This document shows, one piece after another, positions 60,701 to 64,000 of a stretch of DNA of 64,000 bases. The DNA is taken from contig OX457057.1 of the NCBI GenBank assembly GCA_949752795.1, positions 102,265,513 through 102,329,512 on the forward strand, read 5' to 3'. The notes beneath the pieces were generated by a model. It was given only the letters and a program-made list of their open reading frames with translations. It searched no databases and was not told the origin of the DNA. Source of the stretch: Hyperoodon ampullatus (Eukaryota; Chordata; Mammalia; Artiodactyla; Ziphiidae). A program made the translations under genes and the position numbers. Position 1 is the stretch's first letter. Every line of letters starts with the position of its first letter.

Positions 60701-63700
60701 AACTTTGGCTGTTATACAAATGAGTGAGAAAAACACTGAAGCCAGTTTACTAGAAGGTCCTTTTACATGAGGTTCTAGGGCTTCCTTCACACCGGCAGCT
60801 GATTTTAATGAGAACTAAGGTAACTAGAGTGAAGCCCTCCATCTAAAATCAATTTTCCAAATCCACACACACACACAAAAACCTTGGCAAAAGCCATTCA
60901 TGCATTTTTCTTTCATGAGCAAAAACTTAGCTTAAGGCTGCTTTCCAAATCTTCTAATTACAGTAGGTCAGTTCTAACCTATTATTCGTTTCAGTCTAAA
61001 GTTTATTTATTCACATTTGTGGAAATGCTGAAGTAAGAGTTGAAGAATCAAAGTACTGGAGTCCTTACCCTTGGAAGATTTTTCCTTTTCCTGTTTGCAA
61101 CTTCTCCAGCTCGGAAAAGCTTCCATTCAGTTAAAGTGACAGGCAACGTGGTATCCTTTGTGAACTTTGACCATAAATAAACTTGTGAGTTCTTCAGTTC
61201 CATAGTCCTCCGGTGAAGGAACTGAGGTTTGGGAGCAAGCTAAAACAGAAGAGGTACTGCTAAGGTAAGATCATCTAGGTAATGCCTGTGTTCTCAAAGT
61301 CAAAGCTATCCCCCCCAAATATTTATCTTTCCTTTAAACTCATCTAAAGTGAGGACACCGTAATTTCTTTTTCACTGTTTGTAAAGAAGTTTCTTGGGTT
61401 TCTAATCCAAGTTCTTCTACAACAATGTAATCAAATTTCCAGAAAACAATAGCTCAGAGTCCTCATTAACTCAAGGCAGCCTTTGCTTTCAGGGCTGGTG
61501 AGTGTTTTCAGGGACCAGACAGGTAATTTAGGCCACAGGTTGATGTGAGACTATTACAGTGCTGTGGTAACTATAGTGAACTAAAAGTTTTATGGTCTGT
61601 CTAAAGGTGTTTGTATTCAAGTCTTCTGAAGCACTAAAAAAACAAACAAAAACCCCCTCCCCAAAACCAAAAAAAAAGTTTTGTGCTGCTCACTCCAAAA
61701 CAAAACAAAGAACAATAAACCCACATTTCAGTGCCTCTTAGTTTTGGCCTAGTTAAACCATTTTAACCTTTTTGTAGGATCATAAATAAGATTCTAATAT
61801 TTTCTTATATTATTTCCCTGGTTATACCTTGGGTGCTTTGAAAGTACTTTTAGGGGGTGGTAGCTTCCATGTTGAAAGAGATCTCCACATGGGCAAAGGC
61901 TGTACTGGAATATCTTCATATGGATTTTCTTTGGTGGGATCTTGAAAAATAATGAAAAAAAAAGTTTAGAGGAACATAATTAAATGGGAACACACTGACT
62001 ACACTTAAAAGGAAAAGAAAGCAAAAACTGACTAAATATGTTCAGCTTTCTACTCTACATTGCTGTAGGGATGTAGGTCTCAAAATCAATGGTACTTTAA
62101 GCTCACAAACCACTCAGGCATCCAACCAACCTCAAAGAATTCTCAAAATACCATATTACACACATCTACTTCTGAACTGAACAGTCCAATAAACTAGTTG
62201 TAAAATCCATTAGAGAATTAAGGAATTTATACAACAAAGGTTTCAATATTAGAAAGGAAAATCTAGAGCAAGACATGCTTGATTGTAAAAGAAAATAACA
62301 GACTCTAGTTAAGGGCTCCACCAACTACATACGCACTAAATTTAATTGCAAAGTTTGTGGACACCTACATATGATATCCTCATAGATATTGTCCTCAGAC
62401 TGTGTGTAATAAAGTGCTGAGCCAGAATTTCTTCTAAGTTCTTCATGAATCTTCCATGAGTTCTGATTTCGAAAGTGCTGAATGTCCTCAAATTCAAAGG
62501 ATTTCCTTAAGAAAGAAGATACATTTTAAAGTTGTATCTTGTAAAACTCTAGTATTCTTTATATTGGTATGATAGACACAAATTGATAAGAAAAGGACTT
62601 AGTGTACAAAATTACAAAGGTGTTTTATCAGATACCTAAAAATAATAAATTAGGCTGATGCCCTATACGCACCATGAGAAAACTGGAGGCTTTTAGCCAA
62701 TTACATTCATGTTCTTCTTTGGGTACTTTATTAAATTCACTCTGTAATAAAAAGTGAGGCTAACGCCAGCATGTTCTAAATGAAGTAGAAGAATGTACTT
62801 GCTTCCCTATACATTTTTTGTTTTCTTTTTTGGCCGCACCGCATGGCAGGTGGTATCTTAGTTCCCCAACCAGGGATCGAACCCACATCCCCTGCATTGG
62901 AAGTGCGGAGTCTTAATCACTGGACCACCAGGGAAGTCCCCTATACATTTTTAAAGATATAAAATGGAAGTTTTTCTACGGTACTTATGTCAGTAGATTG
63001 TCCTGGATATTACCTATACTCCTACTGTTTCGCTTGTACGTATTTCCCCTTAGGTTAATCAACATCTGTATAATCAAATTATAGGTGTAACCCACACATG
63101 GAAATGGAAATTGGTTTGAAAAGGAAACAGAAGCTCAATAGTTCTATAAGGAAAATACTTAAAATCATTACCTTTCAAATAAAAACATACCTTTTAGATC
63201 TCCCTCTGATTTTTCTGCCATAGTTCTTTGGTTCAGGTTCCTGAGAAGAGGCTAAAGAGGACTCTGTACAAGAATTATTTTCACAGTATTTTCTGTCACA
63301 GTTTCTATCTTTACATGGCATAACACCAGATTCAGATAAATATCTGAATGTCCTACGAGGTTTTGGCAAAGGATTTATAGAAGGTCCACATTCTTGTCCC
63401 TCAGGTTCAGAGTAAATGTTTTCTAAGCTCTTCGTTACTCCATGTGAACTATCCAGACCTCTGAAATTCAGTTTTTTTTCTGAAGAGTCACAATGTTCTA
63501 AAGCTAAATTTAAGACTTTATGTGGGGGAAGTGCTTCTATCTTCTTCCACAATATCTGTGAGGTATAGAAATTTCCTGGAGGTAATGAAGTCTCTGGATC
63601 CAAAACTTCTTTCCAGCTTTCAGTTTGTTTGGCCTGAGAACATACCCAGTTGGATCCTGATTCATTTTTAAAGAAGTGTGTATCATCATATTCACGTTTC

Positions 63701-63996
63701 TCACTTTCATCCTCACTTTGATTGTGGCTTTTGGCATTTTCATTAATACCTTGATCAACATTTTGAGAGTTGGTGACATCTAGCTTTTTGCCCTTTCCCT
63801 CAGCAACAGGATTTCTCTTAAGAAGAAGCTCTTGATTACAGTTATCATATCTCACTCCAAAGTCCTTTGGATCGCACTTATCTGGATTAGATTTACCATT
63901 AGTTCTTCCTTCCCACTGAGAAATTTTTTGTTTGATGTTTTTGCAGTGGCTTCTTGACAGTGTATGAATAGCAGAACGAGAAAAACCAACATCCAT
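29305..63996 (-). CDS. DENND2C: DENND2C, complete eighteen-exon coding sequence
   Basis: DENND2C is a DENN-domain guanine-nucleotide exchange factor; the DENND2 family has been reported to act on Rab9 in endosome-to-Golgi traffic. Eighteen AG/GT-bounded exons join without a phase error to 2787 bases: 928 residues and TGA, the length I remember for human. Residues 1 to about 480 are polar and probably disordered, with a PPKPQF-like proline motif spelled LAPKPQF here. From about 490 the tripartite DENN module follows: uDENN (ELFVVVSL... [19 protein letters not shown]), cDENN ([34 protein letters not shown]) and dDENN ([24 protein letters not shown]), ending SKMKFLQKK. The start, [20 protein letters not shown], agrees with the family. 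The promoter and non-coding 5' exons are outside the window. The N-terminal half looks more diverged from my memory of human than the DENN part. Confidence 0.97.
29588..29861 (+). repeat. MER5A-like DNA transposon relic, SINE-interrupted
   Basis: Ends 'tggttttcaaacctga' and 'gagctgagaaccactga' with 'ccccagagattt' inside, as in MER5A. The SINE at 29676-29793 splits it. Confidence 0.65.
29676..29793 (-). repeat. Short CHR-1-type SINE
   Basis: Reverse SINE, 'cagcttgcaggaccttagtt' to 'gccaggaaattccc', inserted in a MER5A-like relic in the last DENND2C intron. Confidence 0.88.
30590..30676 (-). CDS. DENND2C: DENND2C exon Q
   Basis: 87 bases with acceptor 'CTTGTAG' and donor 'GTAAGT'. It encodes residues 890-919, [20 protein letters not shown] then VNKILRSL, the tail after dDENN. 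Confidence 0.96.
30920..31156 (-). CDS. DENND2C: DENND2C exon P (dDENN)
   Basis: 237 bases with donor 'GTCAGT'. It encodes residues 811-890, [20 protein letters not shown] through [20 protein letters not shown] and RELRKSGVK. The acceptor is a tandem CAGAAG. The downstream AG (used here) gives QDVT; the upstream AG (exon start 31159) would give QEDVT. Confidence 0.96.
31849..31957 (+). repeat. Short CHR-1-type SINE
   Basis: Forward SINE, 'gggaattccctggaggccc' to A-run. The duplication AAAGTCACCATCT lies at 31831-31843 and about 31958-31970. Confidence 0.92.
32140..32225 (-). repeat. Possible MIR SINE, reverse
   Basis: 'gtgaggtaagtctattattt' and 'ggaggaaactgaggctca' are reverse-complement MIR core motifs. 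Confidence 0.6.
32587..32779 (-). repeat. CHR-type SINE
   Basis: Reverse SINE with T-rich tail left and complement of head ('ccaccagggaagtccc') right. A 13-bp duplication (ACATTTTTATTCT) lies at about 32574-32586 and 32780-32792. Confidence 0.92.
33413..33470 (-). repeat. Truncated CHR SINE
   Basis: Only the tail-proximal part remains: 'atttatttatttggctgtgc' and 'tgggtcttagttgcagc'. The head is absent. Confidence 0.75.
33490..34045 (-). mobile_element. Old L1 fragment, reverse
   Basis: Reverse-complement ORF2 C-terminal motifs such as 'tggacatttaggttgtttc' and 'ttaccagatgatgccaag', with 'ggtataaaatggtatctcac' following. It is clearly more diverged than the other L1 copies, hence older. Confidence 0.8.
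34048..34300 (+). mobile_element. L1 3' end
   Basis: Forward L1 3' UTR: 'tactgtatagcacaggaaac', 'ctgattcactttgctgtac', 'actccaataaaag', then a (AAAC)n tail. Confidence 0.88.
34677..34831 (+). repeat. MIR SINE
   Basis: Forward MIR motifs: 'ttctcatctgtagaatgggg', 'gatgaaataagatgtgtgc', 'aacaatgcctggcacagagt'. Confidence 0.75.
34832..35215 (+). repeat. L2-like repeat
   Basis: 'ttcaacaaatacttattgaa', then 'ggaacttacattttagcac', 'gatggtgatgaaagccatgg' and 'agccatgtggatatctaggg' follow the order of a common mammalian L2-like dispersed repeat. The family name is from memory. Confidence 0.6.
35321..35426 (-). CDS. DENND2C: DENND2C exon O
   Basis: Acceptor 'TTCTTAAG' and donor 'GTATGAG'. It encodes residues 776-811: [35 protein letters not shown] and the first base of D811. 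It links cDENN to dDENN. Confidence 0.96.
35428..36365. other. DENND2C intron, nothing recognised
   Basis: AT-rich intron without a repeat head or coding signal that I recognise. Confidence 0.4.
36368..36409 (-). CDS. DENND2C: DENND2C exon N (14-codon micro-exon)
   Basis: 42 bases, phase 0 at both ends, acceptor 'TTCCATAG' and donor 'GTGAGTG'. It encodes [14 protein letters not shown], residues 762-775, the end of cDENN. It is too short for ORF detection. Confidence 0.95.
36560..36650 (-). mobile_element. L1 3'-UTR fragment, reverse
   Basis: 'aattgaagtataattgactt', then 'ttagtttcaggtgtataaag' is the reverse complement of a conserved L1 3'-UTR segment. Confidence 0.7.
37105..39300 (+). mobile_element. 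Older L1, 5'-truncated, SINE-interrupted
   Basis: Forward ORF2 3' half with motifs such as 'aaaatacctaggaataaa', 'tgctcatggactggaagaat' and 'aataaatggtgttgggaaa', then 3' UTR to about 39300. Frames are broken by many stops. The SINE at 37670-37854 interrupts it, and a (CA)n tract lies at about 38790-38815. Confidence 0.85.
37670..37854 (-). repeat. CHR-type SINE nested in L1
   Basis: Reverse SINE with (ATTT)n tail left and 'ccaccagggaaatccc' right. The perfect duplication AGTCAATTAA lies at 37660-37669 and 37855-37864. Confidence 0.93.
39417..39535 (-). repeat. Short CHR-1-type SINE nested in L1
   Basis: Reverse SINE, 'ctttttggccacactgtgc' to 'gactgccagggaattcc'. The duplication CCCCTACCTCC lies at about 39405-39415 and 39536-39546. 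Confidence 0.92.
39679..39720. repeat. (CA)n microsatellite
   Basis: About 21 uninterrupted CA units inside old L1 sequence. Confidence 0.97.
40477..40805 (+). repeat. Long CHR-2-type SINE nested in L1
   Basis: Forward SINE, about 330 bp including the A-tail, with several 'cacaactactgagccc'-like units. The perfect 15-bp duplication AAAGACATAATGTTG lies at 40462-40476 and 40806-40820. Confidence 0.95.
41064..41211 (+). repeat. Short CHR-type SINE
   Basis: Forward SINE, 'acttccctggcagtccag' to (AAT)n/A tail. The duplication GCATGATGGGG lies at 41053-41063 and 41217-41227. Confidence 0.9.
41417..42840 (+). mobile_element. 5'-truncated L1 (about 1.4 kb)
   Basis: Forward L1 tail covering the ORF2 C-terminus and 3' UTR, ending in an A-run. 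The 13-bp duplication AAAAGACCTATTC lies at 41404-41416 and 42841-42853, so the insertion is complete and was truncated on arrival. Two open frames of about 160 codons survive, but they are not in one frame, and most of ORF2 and all of ORF1 are absent. It cannot transpose. Confidence 0.94.
43097..43274 (-). CDS. DENND2C: DENND2C exon M (cDENN)
   Basis: 178 bases with acceptor 'GGCTAG' and donor 'GTGAGA'. It encodes residues 702-761: [60 protein letters not shown]. This is the most strongly DENN-like exon, with the WQH-Y-P-LP signature. Confidence 0.97.
43747..43895 (-). CDS. DENND2C: DENND2C exon L (cDENN)
   Basis: 149 bases with acceptor 'ATTTCAG' and donor 'GTGAGA'. It encodes residues 653-702, [20 protein letters not shown] through [17 protein letters not shown]. 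Confidence 0.97.
44376..44516 (-). CDS. DENND2C: DENND2C exon K
   Basis: 141 bases, phase 0 at both ends, acceptor 'GTATGTAG' and donor 'GTAAGT'. It encodes residues 606-652, [20 protein letters not shown] to [12 protein letters not shown]. The last residue is Gly where I remember Glu in human. Confidence 0.96.
44517..45100. other. DENND2C intron, nothing recognised
   Basis: AT-rich intron with no repeat head recognised. Short open frames here are extensions of the flanking exons into intron. Confidence 0.4.
45104..45181 (-). CDS. DENND2C: DENND2C exon J (uDENN end)
   Basis: 78 bases, phase 0 at both ends, acceptor 'TTTTTAG' and donor 'GTGAGT'. It encodes residues 580-605, [20 protein letters not shown] then FNLFSK. 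Confidence 0.96.
45577..45960 (+). repeat. Long CHR-2-type SINE with tandem internal units
   Basis: Forward SINE of about 385 bp. Its 3' half holds at least five imperfect tandem units of about 22-30 bases built on 'gccacaactagagaga...ccc', ending in two 'aagatcctgtgtg' units and an (AAAT)n tail. Confidence 0.92.
46102..46171 (-). CDS. DENND2C: DENND2C exon I (uDENN)
   Basis: 70 bases with acceptor 'TTTTTTCAG' and donor 'GTAAGT'. It encodes residues 556-579, [20 protein letters not shown] then KLL, a core uDENN strand pair. Confidence 0.97.
46180..47750. other. DENND2C intron, nothing recognised
   Basis: AT-rich intron. Open frames at 47409-47732 (both strands) lack family motifs and sit in T-rich sequence. 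No SINE head is present. Confidence 0.4.
47758..47867 (-). CDS. DENND2C: DENND2C exon H
   Basis: 110 bases with acceptor 'TTTTTTCAG' and donor 'GTAAAT'. It encodes residues 520-556: [36 protein letters not shown]. The IPKFCFPD segment is typical of DENND2 uDENN. Confidence 0.96.
47870..49195. other. DENND2C intron, nothing recognised
   Basis: AT-rich intron with no repeat head or coding signal that I recognise. Confidence 0.4.
49212..49524 (-). repeat. CHR-type SINE
   Basis: Reverse SINE with (ATTT)n left and complement of head ('ccaccagggaagccc') right. A perfect 16-bp duplication (CTTCACTAGCTTTTCT) lies at 49196-49211 and 49525-49540. Confidence 0.95.
49660..50570. repeat. Dispersed-repeat flanks around a GC-rich insert
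   Basis: The left part ('gagcacagtgcaagatgaaa', 'tgagccccttgttcaaaaa', about 49690-49735) and the right part ('attattaagaacttcaacgg', 'gtgaggggccttgtgtgact', about 50458-50530) read as two halves of one old dispersed repeat. About 0.7 kb of mostly GC-rich sequence sits between them. I cannot name either family. Open frames inside overlap on both strands and are not genes. Confidence 0.4.
51026..51350 (-). repeat. MIR SINE(s), reverse
   Basis: Two adjacent reverse MIR cores: 'gttactatgtgcaaggaact' and then 'gtatgctagacactgttcta'. The second continues through 'aatgaggcacagagaagttt' and 'tcacagagctaataagtggc'. Confidence 0.75.
51642..51829 (-). CDS. DENND2C: DENND2C exon G (start of uDENN)
   Basis: 188 bases with acceptor 'CATCACAG' and donor 'GTAAGT'. 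It encodes residues 457-519, [60 protein letters not shown]. The DENN module begins near [10 protein letters not shown] (about residue 490). Confidence 0.97.
51840..53640. other. DENND2C intron, nothing recognised
   Basis: AT-rich intron. A short segment (about 51990-52045) resembles one at 49860-49910, probably a shared old repeat. Confidence 0.4.
53656..53700 (-). CDS. DENND2C: DENND2C exon F (45 bases)
   Basis: Acceptor 'TTTTCAG' and donor 'GTGAGT'. It encodes residues 442-457, the end of Gly then [14 protein letters not shown] and one base of Ser. Being acidic, it precedes the DENN module. Confidence 0.95.
53710..57770. other. Large DENND2C intron, nothing recognised
   Basis: 4.1 kb of AT-rich intron, unusually free of SINEs and L1 for this window. 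It has short A-rich and (AAAG)n tracts (54378-54402, 55800-55835) and no coding signal. Confidence 0.45.
54378..54402. repeat. (GAAA)n simple repeat
   Basis: About six GAAA units in a DENND2C intron. Confidence 0.9.
57780..57876 (-). CDS. DENND2C: DENND2C exon E
   Basis: 97 bases with acceptor 'TTTTTTCAG' and donor 'GTAAGA'. It encodes residues 410-442, [20 protein letters not shown] then [12 protein letters not shown]. Basic and disordered in character. Confidence 0.96.
57880..59920. other. DENND2C intron, nothing recognised
   Basis: AT-rich intron with no repeat head or coding signal that I recognise. Confidence 0.4.
59924..60022 (-). mobile_element. L1 3'-end fragment, reverse
   Basis: Poly(T), then 'gaagtatagttgatttataa' and 'gttagttcctggtgtacagg', the reverse complement of the L1 3' UTR. 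About 100 bases; a very short insertion. Confidence 0.75.
60025..61060. other. DENND2C intron, nothing recognised
   Basis: AT-rich intron. A (CA)n of about 6 units near 60867 is the only simple repeat. Confidence 0.4.
61069..61239 (-). CDS. DENND2C: DENND2C exon D (57 codons, phase 0/0)
   Basis: 171 bases with acceptor 'TGTTTTAG' and donor 'GTAAGG'. It encodes residues 353-409, [57 protein letters not shown]. Both ends are phase 0, so skipping keeps frame and would leave 871 residues, which matches a shorter human isoform as I remember it. Confidence 0.96.
61241..61825. other. DENND2C intron, nothing recognised
   Basis: AT-rich intron with A-rich tracts near 61640-61710 and no repeat head. 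Confidence 0.4.
61828..61940 (-). CDS. DENND2C: DENND2C exon C
   Basis: 113 bases with acceptor 'TTTTTCAAG' and donor 'GTATAA'. It encodes residues 315-352, [20 protein letters not shown] then [17 protein letters not shown]. Tyrosine/proline-rich linker. Confidence 0.95.
62369..62505 (-). CDS. DENND2C: DENND2C exon B
   Basis: 137 bases with acceptor 'TTTCTTAAG' and donor 'GTAGGT'. It encodes residues 269-315, [45 protein letters not shown]. It has several changes from my memory of human (NRNSQKIREELGRNSG). Confidence 0.95.
62819..62938 (-). repeat. Short CHR-1-type SINE
   Basis: Reverse SINE, 'ttttggccgcaccgcatgg' to 'ggaccaccagggaagtcc'. The perfect 14-bp duplication CCCTATACATTTTT lies at 62805-62818 and 62939-62952. 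Confidence 0.94.
63191..63996 (-). CDS. DENND2C: DENND2C exon A (first coding, long)
   Basis: 806 coding bases from ATG (63996-63994) to donor GTATGT. It encodes residues 1-268 and part of R269: [20 protein letters not shown] onward, including [50 protein letters not shown] and [17 protein letters not shown]. It is polar, Ser/Glu/Asn/Lys-rich and probably disordered. The SEPEGQECG and [13 protein letters not shown] segments look the most conserved. The acceptor of this exon is outside the window. Confidence 0.97.
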
Positions 63997-64000
63997 GTTC

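Noticed and set aside
1..64000. A previously undescribed multi-gene system
   Set aside because: All well-supported coding sequence belongs to BCAS2 and DENND2C. The rest is intron, spacer and known repeat types, plus the unexplained blocks listed in the findings.

Overview
The window is ordinary nuclear DNA from a mammal, most likely a cetacean (dolphin or whale). About two dozen tRNA-derived SINEs of the CHR-1/CHR-2 type are scattered through it; their heads read 'acttccctggtgg'. Several sit in clean target-site duplications next to fairly young L1 3' ends. I saw no Alu, rodent B1/B2, carnivore SINEC, pig PRE-1 or ruminant BovB/Bov-tA sequence. The species call is an inference from this repeat profile.

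Two protein-coding genes are present, both on the minus strand, in the order known from human chromosome 1 (TRIM33 - BCAS2 - DENND2C - AMPD1). BCAS2 (SPF27, a spliceosome component of the PRP19/CDC5L complex) has seven coding exons between 26289 and 11562. They join in phase to 225 codons plus a stop. DENND2C (a DENN-domain exchange factor for Rab GTPases) has eighteen coding exons between 63996 and 29305. They join in phase to 928 codons plus a stop, the same length as the human protein as I remember it. Its start codon lies 4 bases from the window edge, so its promoter and 5' leader are outside. The genes lie head to tail: the likely DENND2C poly(A) site (about 27260) is roughly 0.9 kb from the BCAS2 CpG-rich, TATA-less promoter (about 26300-26480).

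Layout: 1-11370 is intergenic, with SINEs, L1 pieces, two old MaLR LTRs and a 5'-truncated PPIA processed pseudogene split by a SINE. 11371-26340 is BCAS2; its 7.7-kb intron 4 carries an unexplained 3.4-kb GC-rich block and two near-identical L1 tails. 26341-27259 is the promoter and spacer. 27260-64000 is DENND2C; its intron at 36410-43096 is largely nested L1 plus SINEs.

The two genes have unrelated roles (pre-mRNA splicing; endosomal Rab activation) and share only synteny. I found no operon-like system, CRISPR array, RNA gene or novel multi-gene system. The points most worth a second look are the GC-rich block, a NAGNAG acceptor in DENND2C, apparent substitutions in the BCAS2 C-terminus, the PPIA retrocopy, and a SINE that seems to have carried 3' flanking sequence. 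Comparisons with human proteins are from memory and no alignment was run.
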